Shown piece by piece: positions 17,017 to 24,928 of a stretch of 34,962 nucleotides of DNA. The notes below the pieces were generated by a model that had not been told where the DNA came from, ran no database searches, and worked only from the letters and a program-made list of their open reading frames with translations. The DNA lies in NCBI GenBank assembly GCA_024281145.1, contig JAMXLN010000259.1:1-34962 (forward strand), given 5' to 3'. Position 1 is the stretch's first letter, and every line of letters begins with the position of its first letter. This stretch comes from Hyphomicrobiaceae bacterium. Lineage in GTDB: Bacteria > Pseudomonadota > Alphaproteobacteria > Rhizobiales > Hyphomicrobiaceae. The translations under genes were made by a program, and so were the position numbers.

Positions 17017-18921
17017 ATGGCGATCACGAGGGGCGCGCGCGCGGCGCCGATGGGTTCGGCCCGGAAGGCGTCGGATGTGAAGGAGCGCGCCCGCGCCTTC
17101 CGCTTGGCGCGCCGGCACTCCCTGCTCGTCAAGATGCTCCGGCTGGTGCTGCCGATCGGGGCCTTGAGCCTCAGCCTCTTTTACGCGCTCACCCTAAGTG
17201 TCAGCTGGCAGTTCGGACCCGGCCGCCTCAAAGTTGGCCAGGTGCAGGTCAATGCGGACGACCTGACCATGAAAAACCCAACCTACTTCGGGTTGACCAA
17301 GGACGGTGGGCGCTACGAAGTGCGCGCCAAGAAAGCCATCCTCGAGTTTGCCAAAGATGCGCCCATCAAGCTCGTCGATGTCGACGGCGATCTCCTACAG
17401 GCCAACGACGTCACCACCAAACTCAAAGCCAAGCACGGCCTGCTCGACAACGCCAAGGCAGAGCTCGAGCTCTACGATGGGATCGAGATCGACGCATCCA
17501 ACGGCATGAAGGCGCGCCTGTCACGCGCCACAGTCTACAACAAGGAAAATCGGATCGTCTCCAAGCACCCAGTCGACCTGTGGCTGCCCACGGGCAGCGT
17601 GAAGGGCGCATCCATGACCCTGCGCACCGACACGAAGGAGGCGACCTTCGTGGGCAACGTGAAAGCCCATCTCGTTGCCGCGGAGCAGCCGGGCCAGGCC
17701 TCGGCCCAGCCAGCGCCGTTCGGGCGCGATGCGAAGGACCCCGTGGATGTCAGCGCCGACCAGCTCTACGTCAACGACAACGACAAAACGGCCCTGTTCA
17801 TGGGCAAAGTCGTGGCGCAACAAGGCACCTCCACGCTCAAGACCCCTGAGTTGCACATCACCTACGAAGGCAAGGCGGCGGTCGAACAACTCACCGGCGC
17901 AGCCTCCCCGGAGCCCACGCAGGGCTCGCAGCTGTCGCGCCTGGTCGCCAAGAACGGCAGTGTCCTGACCATGGGAGCGGACCGGCGCGTCTCCAGCGAC
18001 AGGGTCGAGTTCGATGCTAAAGCCGACACGGCGCTGTTCTCGGGCGACGTCATCGTACACCAGCAAAAGAACGTCTTGCACGGAGCGCGTCTGTTCATAG
18101 ACCGCAAGACCGGCACCAGTCGGCTGGAGACCCCGGCCGAGGATGGCCAACCAGCCGGCCGCATCGCTGCCACGTTCTACCAGGAGAGCGACGTCAAAGC
18201 CGGCGCCCCGGCCAAGCGCAAGTCGCCCACGGCCCCCACCTCCCCGGAGGGGGTCATGGGTTCATTCAAACTCGATCCAGCGGCCCCCATGGACATCGAG
18301 GCCGACACGCTTGATGTCTACGATGGGGAAAAGCGGGCCGTCTTCCACGGCAACGTCAAGTCGAAACAGGGCGATTTCCTCGTACGCACCGTCGAGATGG
18401 TCGCCTTCTATTCGGGTCAGACAGGCCTTCTTGCCACGACAGGTGAGGAGACCAATAGGACCCCATCGCAGCTCACCCGTGTGGAATGCAAGCAGAAGGT
18501 CCTCATCATTTCTAAGGAGGGGCAAAGCGCAACCGGCGACTGGGCTATCTTCGATACCAAGGCGAATACGGTGCTTCTGGGCGACGATGTCACGGTGTCG
18601 CGCGGCAAGGATGTTGCGCAGGGGCCGCGTCTTAAAATCGATCTCAACACGGGGATGTACCGCTTCGAGTTAGAGCAAGAGCCCGCGGTTGCCCAGGCGG
18701 CTCCCGCAGTCATTGCCTCCCCCCCATTGACCGCGCCCGCCGCCAATCCCGCCGAGCGCCCGTGCGCGCCGGGCCGCCAGTGTCTGCTCGTCTATCCGAA
18801 GGACGCCATGGAACGGGCAAAGAAGGCGACGGACAAGTTCCTCCCCGAGGGTCCCGCAGCTAGGTCCGGTGGCGGCTGGGAGCCCAGCACCAGCGCAAGT
18901 CCACCGCAACGGGCCGATTGA
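17017..18921 (+). CDS. lptC: LptC-LptA fusion, LPS transport bridge protein
   Basis: A 634-residue protein that joins the two periplasmic LPS-transport components usually made separately. ATG 17017 follows a GGGGGG ribosome site. A basic cytoplasmic N-terminus is followed by one transmembrane helix (about 41-64) and the LptC beta-jellyroll (about 70-222, including [20 protein letters not shown]). A first OstA/LptA-like module (about 243-372) starts [20 protein letters not shown] and repeats the pattern at [21 protein letters not shown] Pro/Ala linker leads to a second OstA module (about 424-552, [20 protein letters not shown] ... [18 protein letters not shown]). A proline-rich tail follows. 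Normal LptC and LptA are each roughly 200 residues. Only the first segment is membrane-anchored, so the OstA modules would be held in the bridge covalently. lptB begins four bases after the stop. Confidence 0.9.
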   Translation: MAITRGARAAPMGSARKASDVKERARAFRLARRHSLLVKMLRLVLPIGALSLSLFYALTLSVSWQFGPGRLKVGQVQVNADDLTMKNPTYFGLTKDGGRYEVRAKKAILEFAKDAPIKLVDVDGDLLQANDVTTKLKAKHGLLDNAKAELELYDGIEIDASNGMKARLSRATVYNKENRIVSKHPVDLWLPTGSVKGASMTLRTDTKEATFVGNVKAHLVAAEQPGQASAQPAPFGRDAKDPVDVSADQLYVNDNDKTALFMGKVVAQQGTSTLKTPELHITYEGKAAVEQLTGAASPEPTQGSQLSRLVAKNGSVLTMGADRRVSSDRVEFDAKADTALFSGDVIVHQQKNVLHGARLFIDRKTGTSRLETPAEDGQPAGRIAATFYQESDVKAGAPAKRKSPTAPTSPEGVMGSFKLDPAAPMDIEADTLDVYDGEKRAVFHGNVKSKQGDFLVRTVEMVAFYSGQTGLLATTGEETNRTPSQLTRVECKQKVLIISKEGQSATGDWAIFDTKANTVLLGDDVTVSRGKDVAQGPRLKIDLNTGMYRFELEQEPAVAQAAPAVIASPPLTAPAANPAERPCAPGRQCLLVYPKDAMERAKKATDKFLPEGPAARSGGGWEPSTSASPPQRAD

Positions 18922-18925
18922 GGCC

Positions 18926-19759
18926 ATGCGGCTTTTCCCCTCCAGAGCCAAGACGCGTCCGGCCAAGCTGGCAAGCCCGCACCGGTTCAACGGCCACGGC
19001 GCTAGCGACCACCACGAGGCGAGCGTGCCCTACGGCGGCTCAGGCTGGCTCACGGTCGTCGACGTCAAAAAGAGCTATCGCGGCCGCATGGTGGTCAAGG
19101 GCGTGAGCCTGGAAACCGGACGGGGTGAGGCGGTCGGCCTGCTCGGTCCCAACGGCGCCGGCAAGACCACTGTCTTCTATATGGTCACCGGGCTGGTGCC
19201 AGCCGATGCCGGTCAGGTCACCCTCGACGGCCGCGACGTGACGCGCCTGCCCATGTATCGGCGTGCCCGCCTGGGAATCGGTTACCTGCCGCAGGAAGCC
19301 TCGATCTTCAGGGGACTTACGGTCGAACAAAACATCATGGCCGTCCTGGAGCTGGTGGAGCCTAAGCGCAGGCGCCGCAAAGAGCAGCTCGACAGCCTGC
19401 TTGAGGAGTTCAACATCACGCGGCTCAGAAAATCGCCCTCGCTCGCTCTTTCCGGCGGCGAGCGCCGCCGCTGCGAAATCGCCCGGGCGCTCGCCAGCCG
19501 GCCATCGTTCATGTTGCTCGACGAGCCGTTCGCTGGCATCGATCCGCTGGCCGTCGGCGACATCCAGCAGCTGGTGCGCCAACTCACCGCACGGGGTATC
19601 GGCGTGCTCATCACGGACCACAACGTCCGAGAAACGCTGAGCCTCGTCGATCGCGCTTACATCATCTACGACGGCCAGGTCTTAACGCACGGTAATCCTC
19701 GGGAAATCATCGCCAACGAAGACGTGCGGCGCGTCTACCTGGGGGATATGTTCAATTAA
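18926..19759 (+). CDS. lptB: LPS export ABC transporter ATP-binding protein LptB
   Basis: A 277-residue ATPase that powers LPS extraction from the inner membrane with LptF and LptG, which are not in the window. Walker A is GPNGAGKT (74-81), the Q-loop is [11 protein letters not shown] (Gln123), the signature is LSGGERRR (175-182), Walker B ends in [12 protein letters not shown] (Glu200) and the switch is His232 (TDHN). The C-terminal [11 protein letters not shown] and YLGDMF are typical of LptB. The N-terminus carries about 40 extra residues ([14 protein letters not shown]...) compared with the Escherichia coli protein, so the start might lie later. It is tightly linked to lptC/A (four bases) and followed by rpoN. 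Confidence 0.97.
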   Translation: MRLFPSRAKTRPAKLASPHRFNGHGASDHHEASVPYGGSGWLTVVDVKKSYRGRMVVKGVSLETGRGEAVGLLGPNGAGKTTVFYMVTGLVPADAGQVTLDGRDVTRLPMYRRARLGIGYLPQEASIFRGLTVEQNIMAVLELVEPKRRRRKEQLDSLLEEFNITRLRKSPSLALSGGERRRCEIARALASRPSFMLLDEPFAGIDPLAVGDIQQLVRQLTARGIGVLITDHNVRETLSLVDRAYIIYDGQVLTHGNPREIIANEDVRRVYLGDMFN

Positions 19760-19773
19760 TGCGGCGACCGTAT

Positions 19774-19784
19774 AACTTGACCCC
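19774..19784 (+). promoter_or_regulatory. AACTTGACCCC motif before rpoN, possible -35 element
   Basis: The 11-mer AACTTGACCCC lies 14 bases after the lptB stop, and an identical copy lies 10 bases after the rpoN stop (21332-21342). It contains TTGACC, a good -35 hexamer. The matching -10 is poor (GACGAT at 17 bases). Recurrence at the same relative place suggests a function. Confidence 0.3.
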
Positions 19785-19815
19785 GTGACCCGTCCTAGCG
19801 ACGATCAGGGGTAGC

Positions 19816-21321
19816 ATGGCACTTGTGCCCAAATTGGAGCTTCGGCAGGGCCAGCAGCTGGTGATGACGCCCCAGCTGCAGCAGGCCATACGACTGCTGC
19901 AACTGTCCAATGTCGAGCTGTGCTCCTTCGTCGAGGCGGAGGTGGAGCGCAACCCGCTGCTGGAGCGTGAGGAGGTTGGACCCGAGCCGGGCCCGGAGAC
20001 AGCGCGCAAAAACCTTCCGGACCAAGAGCCCGGCGTGCGCTGGGGACCCAGCGATGCACCCTCTGCCGGCACCAACACTGCACGCGAGGAGGGCGAGCCC
20101 ATTGGTACGCCGCCAACCAATGGCGCCGACCACGACGCGGCTGGCTGGGGCTCGCTGCGCCCGCGCAGGGACAACGCCTTTGGTGGCGAGGAAGCCAACC
20201 TCGAAGACTATCTCGCCGCCGGGCTGTCGCTCGCCGACTATTTGACCGAGCAACTCCACGTGGTCCTCACCGATCCCGCCGAGCGGCTGATCGGCGCCCA
20301 CCTGATCCACGCGCTCGACGAGGCCGGCTATCTGCGCCTCGACCTCGACGATCTCGCCGACAAGCTTGGCGCACCGACCGGGCTCATCACCAAGGTGTTG
20401 GACGTCCTGCAAGGCTTCGATCCGCCCGGCGTGTTCGCCCGCGACCTCGCCGAGTGCCTCGCTCTGCAGCTCAAGGATCAGAACCGCTACGACCCCCAGA
20501 TCGCCAAACTGCTCGACAACCTAGCGCTCCTTGGCGGCCACAATCTCGCCGCCTTGAAGCGCGCCATCGGAGTTGATGCCGAAGAGCTCGCCGACATGAT
20601 CGCCGAGATCAAGCGTCTCAATCCCAAACCCGGCTTGCAGTTTGGCACCGTGCAAATCCAGCCCGTGCTGCCCGATGTGATGGTACGCCCAGCTCGCGAC
20701 GGCAGCTGGGTCGTGGAGCTCAACAACGACACGCTGCCGCGCGTGCTCGTCAATCGCACCTACTACACGACGGTTAGCAAGTGCGCGCATTCGGAACGGG
20801 ATCGCGGTTACCTGCTCGAGTGCCTGCAGAGCGCCAACTGGCTGGTCAAAAGCCTCGACCAGCGCGCCCGCACGATCCTGCGCGTGGCCGAGGAGATCGT
20901 TCGCCAGCAGGACGGCTTTCTCACCTATGGCATCGAGCACCTCAAGCCGCTCAATCTCAAGACCGTGGCGGATGCCATCTCGATGCACGAATCAACGGTG
21001 AGCCGCGTCACCTCCAACAAATACATGTCAACGTCGCGCGGGGTATTCGAGCTCAAGTATTTTTTCACCTCGGCTATCGCCTCGGCCGACGGGGAAGAGG
21101 CACACTCCTCGGAAGCCGTACGCCACCGCATCCGGCAGCTGATCGAGGCCGAAACCGCAAGCGCAGTGCTCTCCGACGACAAGATCGTCGAGCAGCTCAA
21201 ACGCGATGGCATCGACATCGCGCGACGCACGGTGGCCAAATACCGCGAGGCCCTGCGCATCCCCTCCTCGGTCCAGAGGCGCCGCGAAAAGCAAATGGCC
21301 GCCCGGCTCGGCGCCGGCTAA
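19816..21321 (+). CDS. rpoN: RNA polymerase sigma-54 factor
   Basis: A 501-residue sigma-54. The N-terminal activator-interacting region is Gln/Leu-rich (LELRQGQQLVMTPQLQQAIR, 8-27, and NPLLER). A variable acidic region II of about 80 residues follows. The core-binding region begins near residue 130 (DYLTEQL...). The helix-turn-helix includes LNLKTVADAISMHESTVSRV, and the RpoN box ARRTVAKYRE is at 469-478. Sigma-54 directs nitrogen, C4-dicarboxylate and other regulons at -24/-12 promoters with an enhancer-binding protein. It lies downstream of lptB as in most Hyphomicrobiales. Confidence 0.98.
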   Translation: MALVPKLELRQGQQLVMTPQLQQAIRLLQLSNVELCSFVEAEVERNPLLEREEVGPEPGPETARKNLPDQEPGVRWGPSDAPSAGTNTAREEGEPIGTPPTNGADHDAAGWGSLRPRRDNAFGGEEANLEDYLAAGLSLADYLTEQLHVVLTDPAERLIGAHLIHALDEAGYLRLDLDDLADKLGAPTGLITKVLDVLQGFDPPGVFARDLAECLALQLKDQNRYDPQIAKLLDNLALLGGHNLAALKRAIGVDAEELADMIAEIKRLNPKPGLQFGTVQIQPVLPDVMVRPARDGSWVVELNNDTLPRVLVNRTYYTTVSKCAHSERDRGYLLECLQSANWLVKSLDQRARTILRVAEEIVRQQDGFLTYGIEHLKPLNLKTVADAISMHESTVSRVTSNKYMSTSRGVFELKYFFTSAIASADGEEAHSSEAVRHRIRQLIEAETASAVLSDDKIVEQLKRDGIDIARRTVAKYREALRIPSSVQRRREKQMAARLGAG

Positions 21322-21754
21322 GGGCCGTGCCAACTTGACCCCACACCTTGTCGTTGCAGCGCGTTGAGAGCCTGTTTGACAGTGAGGGGCCGCTGATCTA
21401 CGGTCCGCGCGCGTTGCAGATGCTCCCGATCGGTCGGACGAGCCCTGCATGTACTGCCCAAAAGCGACTGAAGACCAACACGGCCAAGAGCCGGGCGGGG
21501 GTCGGGTGGCGCTTTTTGCAGGGGATTTTTTGCGGTTCAACAACAAAGGGACGCACAAGACGCCCCGCGAACGATATATCGTGATGCAAATCCTCGGGGG
21601 ATATCCGACAGGTCGGACGGCAGTGATGCTCGGCGCCGGCGGCGGGACTCATCGTGGGTCCCTCCTAAACCGCGCGGGCAATCCGTAGGCACAAAAGCTG
21701 CATGAACTGGGGTGCGCTGGCAGGCGTTGAATCGTCCGGAGACGAGAGACGGAC
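21322..21754. other. gap between rpoN and ptsN where hpf is usually found
   Basis: Some 433 bases. In many alphaproteobacteria the ribosome hibernation gene hpf/raiA sits here, but no frame on either strand shows an Hpf-like protein. The plus ORF at 21348-21584 lacks a ribosome site and protein-like composition. A copy of AACTTGACCCC at 21332-21342 and two T-runs (near 21514 and 21530, without a preceding stem) are the only visible structures. Confidence 0.55.
21332..21342 (+). promoter_or_regulatory. second AACTTGACCCC motif after rpoN
   Basis: Identical 11-mer to 19774-19784, again just after a stop codon and reading toward the next gene. Possible -35 element; no convincing -10 follows. 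Confidence 0.3.
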
Positions 21755-22216
21755 ATGGACCTTGCTGATCTCATTGCACCGGAGGCGGTGTACCCGTCCC
21801 TGAAAGCAAAGAGCAAAAAACAAGCCCTGCAAGAGGTTGCCCAAAAGGCCGCCGTCCTGACAGGTCTTGCGGCGCGTAGCATCTTCGACACGCTGTTGCA
21901 GCGCGAGCGGCTCGGCTCAACCGGCGTCGGGCGTGGCATTGCCATACCCCACGGTCGCTTGGCGGCGCTGCCGAGAATCGTCACTGTGTTCGCCCGGCTC
22001 GACGAACCGATCGAATTTGAGGCTCTGGACGGTGAGCCGGTAGACTTGATCTTCCTGCTGCTGGCGCCCGAGCACGCCGGCGCCGATCACCTGAAGGCGC
22101 TGGCACGTATCTCTCGCCTGCTGCGCGAACCCTCTACCATCGAGAGGCTAAGAGCCTCCAAAGACCGCGCGGCCCTCTACTCGGTGCTCACAGAGCCCGC
22201 CGTGCACGCCGCTTAA
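21755..22216 (+). CDS. ptsN: PTS-Ntr EIIA protein
   Basis: A 153-residue EIIA-Ntr. The phosphorylated His66 is in GIAIPHGRL, and RERLGSTGVGRG before it is the family signature. It is the last component of the regulatory nitrogen phosphotransferase chain (PtsP-PtsO-PtsN), which controls potassium transport, stress and nitrogen functions rather than moving sugar. GGAGACGAG precedes the ATG. The position downstream of rpoN is conserved across proteobacteria. It ends 18 bases from the stop of the facing LpxH-like gene. Confidence 0.96.
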   Translation: MDLADLIAPEAVYPSLKAKSKKQALQEVAQKAAVLTGLAARSIFDTLLQRERLGSTGVGRGIAIPHGRLAALPRIVTVFARLDEPIEFEALDGEPVDLIFLLLAPEHAGADHLKALARISRLLREPSTIERLRASKDRAALYSVLTEPAVHAA

Positions 22217-22234
22217 AGGCCGGTTGGCAGCGCC

Positions 22235-23026
22235 TCAGGCTGGGACCGCCTCGCGTGCAGACCAGGCAACGACGCGCAGCCGGCCTTCCAGCGTCTCCAC
22301 GATGGCCGTGCAGCTCTCCACCCAGTCGCCGCAGTTGAGATAGTGCGCACCGGCAAGCATGCGGTCAGCAGCATGATGGATGTGGCCACAGATCACACCT
22401 TGGACTTCGCGCCGGTTGGCCTCCCTCGCCACAGCCTCCTCGAAAGCCCCGATGAAGGCCACGGCCGACTTGACGCGATACTTGAGATAGGCCGAGAACG
22501 ACCAATAGCCGAGCCCCAGGTGCCGGCGCACCCAGTTGAGCGGGTTGTTAAGCCACAAAGCGAGCTCATAGCCTCGGTCACCCAAGCAGGCGAGCCACTT
22601 GGCGGCGCGCACCACCACGTCGAACTCGTCGCCATGCAGGACAAGATAGCGCCGCCCGTTCGCCGTGGTATGGATGATGTCGCGGTGGATCTCAATGCTG
22701 CCGAACCTGAGCCCAACGAAATCGCGCAAGCCCTCGTCATGGTTGCCGGGGATGTATATGAGACGCGTTCCCTTGCGCACCCGACGCAACAGTTTCTGCA
22801 GAACATCGTTGTGCGACTGCGGCCAATGCGGTCCGCGCCGAACCTTCCAGAAGTCGATTACATCACCCACCAAGTAGATGGTGTCGGCCTCGTACGCCTT
22901 GAGAAATTGCAGGAGCCGCGTGGCCTGAGCAGTGCGGGTCCCCAAGTGCACATCCGAAATGAACAGGGCCCGGACGCGCGTGCGGAACTTGTAGCGAACT
23001 GTCTCATCTGCCAGCGCCGCGGTCAT
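22235..23026 (-). CDS. LpxH-like UDP-2,3-diacylglucosamine diphosphatase / metallophosphoesterase
   Basis: A 263-residue calcineurin-like phosphoesterase with the full metal set: SDVHLG (Asp25, His27), GDVIDFW (Asp55), GNHDE (Asn95, His96), HGDEFD (His131) and GHIHHA (His215, His217). The family (COG2908) includes LpxH, which splits UDP-diacylglucosamine in lipid A synthesis. Many alphaproteobacteria use LpxI for that step, so this member may act on another nucleotide-lipid or pyrophosphate substrate. The middle segment (about 150-200) rich in Trp, Leu and Arg could contact the membrane. It diverges from the lipid kinase gene across 291 bases. Confidence 0.85.
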   Translation of the reverse strand: MTAALADETVRYKFRTRVRALFISDVHLGTRTAQATRLLQFLKAYEADTIYLVGDVIDFWKVRRGPHWPQSHNDVLQKLLRRVRKGTRLIYIPGNHDEGLRDFVGLRFGSIEIHRDIIHTTANGRRYLVLHGDEFDVVVRAAKWLACLGDRGYELALWLNNPLNWVRRHLGLGYWSFSAYLKYRVKSAVAFIGAFEEAVAREANRREVQGVICGHIHHAADRMLAGAHYLNCGDWVESCTAIVETLEGRLRVVAWSAREAVPA

Positions 23027-23317
23027 GGCGCCGACAGAACCGGATTCGCATCACAGCCTCGTGACAAGCTCTTGTAACGGGCTCGCCGGCAGGCGCTTGT
23101 CGCGCGGTGTGCTCGCGCGCCACGGGCAACACACTTGGGGGGTCGCCCCAGGACCCACCACAGCGCCTTGCTTGGTAGGCCGTCGGCACGGGGATGGCTC
23201 GGCCGGCCCGCGCGAAAGCCCCGCCCAAGGTGTCACCCACCCTCCGGGACGCGGCGGGCCTCGCGCGGTTGGTGCTATAATCGGCCATCAGCCAATTCCT
23301 GCGGGCCACTCCCCAGC

Positions 23318-24235
23318 ATGCGCCGTCGCTTCTTCCTCGTGGAAAATCCCGGTGCCGGGGTCGCCGGCTCGCCGCTCATCGAGGACGTCCTGCGCCGCCT
23401 CGCCAACGACGGCGCGACGATCACGCGCAGCCAAAGCATCGACATCCCGAGTGCCCGCGCAGCAGTGCGCAAGGCAGCCCTGAGTGGAAATTACGACGCC
23501 GTCATCGTCGCGGGCGGCGACGGTACCATCCGCCACGCCGCCGCCAGCCTCATGGGTTGCGATCATGCCCTCGGGATCATTCCCGTCGGCACCGGCAATG
23601 TGCTCGCCCACGAGATCGGCTTGTCACGCACGCCAGCGGCGATCGCGCAGACCCTGCTCGCAGGCCCTGTTGCTACGGTGGCGTGTGCGGAGGCCAATGG
23701 CGAACCCTTCCTGCTGATGGTCGGTGCTGGCTTCGACGCCCGGGTGGTGGGAGCGCTCGATCAGCGCCTGAAGAGCAGGCTCGGCAAGGCCGCCTACGCC
23801 GGCCCGCTTCTTGGCGCCATCATCCGCCCCGTCGACACGCTGAGTGTTGCGGTCGATGGCCAACGCCACCTTGCGACCTGGGCCGTGATCGCCAATGCCC
23901 GCCATTACGGCGGCCGCTTCGTGCTGGCGCCACGCACCGGCATCCTAGAGCGCGGGCTCGAGGCGATTCTGTTCAAGACCCGCAATCGTGCCGTGCTGTT
24001 AGCCCAACTCATGAGCCTGGCGGCTGGACGCCTCGGGCCCGGCACGGCCCACGGCGGCGACATTGCCATGCTCCCTTGTGCGCACGCCACGATCCGGGCG
24101 CGCCGGCCGGTGCCCGTTCAAATTGACGGTGATGCTTTCGGCACCACGCCCATCGAGGTGCATGCCGGCACGCGCGATGTCCGACTGATCCTGCCCGCCG
24201 CGAGCGACCGCAGCCGTGCGTTAACGTTTCGTTAA
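23318..24235 (+). CDS. diacylglycerol kinase-type lipid kinase
   Basis: A 305-residue protein of the DAGK / YegS family. ATG 23318 starts MRRRFFLVENPGAG; the open frame upstream has no ribosome site. The nucleotide-binding motifs are GGDGT (66-70), IIPVGTGNVLAHEIGL (87-102) and the C-terminal QIDGD (268-272). GFDARVV (138-144) is also typical. These enzymes phosphorylate diacylglycerol, sphingoid bases or related lipids at the membrane; the exact lipid is not readable. The last codons and stop are embedded in a 17-bp palindrome (24220-24236) that fits a CtrA box. Confidence 0.92.
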   Translation: MRRRFFLVENPGAGVAGSPLIEDVLRRLANDGATITRSQSIDIPSARAAVRKAALSGNYDAVIVAGGDGTIRHAAASLMGCDHALGIIPVGTGNVLAHEIGLSRTPAAIAQTLLAGPVATVACAEANGEPFLLMVGAGFDARVVGALDQRLKSRLGKAAYAGPLLGAIIRPVDTLSVAVDGQRHLATWAVIANARHYGGRFVLAPRTGILERGLEAILFKTRNRAVLLAQLMSLAAGRLGPGTAHGGDIAMLPCAHATIRARRPVPVQIDGDAFGTTPIEVHAGTRDVRLILPAASDRSRALTFR

Positions 24236-24236
24236 C
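24220..24236. promoter_or_regulatory. CtrA-type box, TTAA-N7-TTAA palindrome
   Basis: GTTAACG-TTT-CGTTAAC is a perfect 7-bp inverted repeat with a 3-base centre and contains TTAA-N7-TTAA, the consensus of the cell-cycle regulator CtrA. It covers the last codons and TAA of the lipid kinase gene and faces a plus-strand stretch holding a small gene with its own terminator. In GC-rich DNA such an AT-containing perfect palindrome is unlikely by chance. Confidence 0.6.
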
Positions 24237-24631
24237 CAAATCAGCCAACCGTGGCACCCGGCGCCGGCCTACAAGCAGCTGGAGGCGGGCCTGGCGCCGG
24301 CCCCAACATTTGGGGGCTGGGGTGGTCTCCAGCGCGGTGCGCGATCAGAAGCGGCGGGTCTGCTCAACCCGACCCTCGCGTCTGAGCGGAGCATGCGCAG
24401 ACAAGAAACTGCCGAATTGCCGGGGGCGAGACGGGCATGGATGGGGCCGCCGCTAGTAGCTCTCGGACTCACGTTGCCGCGGATTGCCGCGGCCCCCTCC
24501 CGAACCGCTGTGTTGCAACCAGTGGAGGCCGCTGCCAATGCGTGTTGGCCTCGAGCCCTGGGGCTCGAGCCTCATGCCAAGGCGACCTATCACGGAGCCA
24601 CGCAGCATGACCTCTCGAGATGGAGTGGCAC
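24236..24631. other. stretch with structured repeats before a small gene
   Basis: About 396 bases. It contains an inverted repeat GCCCCAA-cat-TTGGGGGC near 24300-24316 and two copies of GGCGCCGGCC. It also contains a plus-strand frame 24393-24635 (80 codons) whose stop overlaps the next start as ATGA. That frame begins MRRQETAELPG and has a hydrophobic part (MGPPLVALGLTLPRIAAA). Its ribosome site is only one base from the ATG, so I do not call it a gene. Confidence 0.4.
24550..24569. repeat. 20-bp palindrome CTCGAGCCC/GGGCTCGAG
   Basis: A perfect 9-bp inverted repeat with a TG centre, flanked by an outer TTGGC ... GCCAA pair (24545-24580) that can extend the stem. It lies 63 bases before the small gene at 24632 and has no T-run, so it is not a terminator. 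It could be an operator or an RNA element in the leader. Confidence 0.7.
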
Positions 24632-24775
24632 ATGAAGCGCCTCTGTCAAAGGTGTGGCGTGATCTCAGATCGGTTCGCGACCGATGCGAGCCGCACGCTT
24701 CGACCCGAGCCCGACTGGAAGTGGGTGCTCCTGTGGCGCGACAACCAACGTCACCGCCCGCCAAGTAAGCGCTAA
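24632..24775 (+). CDS. 47-residue small protein with a CxxC motif, hypothetical
   Basis: A short ORF from ATG 24632 to TAA 24773-24775. GGAG lies six bases before the start, and a strong Rho-independent terminator follows 51 bases after the stop. The product starts MKRLCQRCGVISDRFATDA, with Cys5 and Cys8 as half of a zinc knuckle or a redox pair, then a Trp-rich patch (DWKWVLLW, about 28-35) and a basic tail (RHRPPSKR). No family is recognised. Ribosome site, terminator and lone position make it a plausible independent gene. A frame ending in an ATGA overlap with its start may couple its translation. It could instead be the 3' part of a non-coding RNA. Confidence 0.5.
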   Translation: MKRLCQRCGVISDRFATDASRTLRPEPDWKWVLLWRDNQRHRPPSKR

Positions 24776-24826
24776 TTCGGCTCTGCCGGCGTGGGTCGTG
24801 CGAGCCCCGCCAGCCAGGCAGCATGC

Positions 24827-24853
24827 AGCCGGCCAGCAATGGCCGGCTTTTTT
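24827..24853 (+). terminator. strong Rho-independent terminator
   Basis: Perfect 9-bp stem AGCCGGCCA / TGGCCGGCT with a GCAA tetraloop, running straight into a run of Ts (TTTTTTC from the last stem base). The T-run is only on the plus side, so it ends plus-strand transcripts coming from the 47-codon gene or the lipid kinase. It is the clearest terminator in the window. Confidence 0.92.
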
Positions 24854-24928
24854 CTTGTGGCCAAATCCGCTCTGCTCTGGCCCGGGTTCTCGAAGAAAGG
24901 CGAGATCGCGCACGGCGCCCTCACCACC

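Noticed and set aside
21505-21540. Two T-runs after rpoN as terminators
   Set aside because: No GC-rich stem directly precedes either run.
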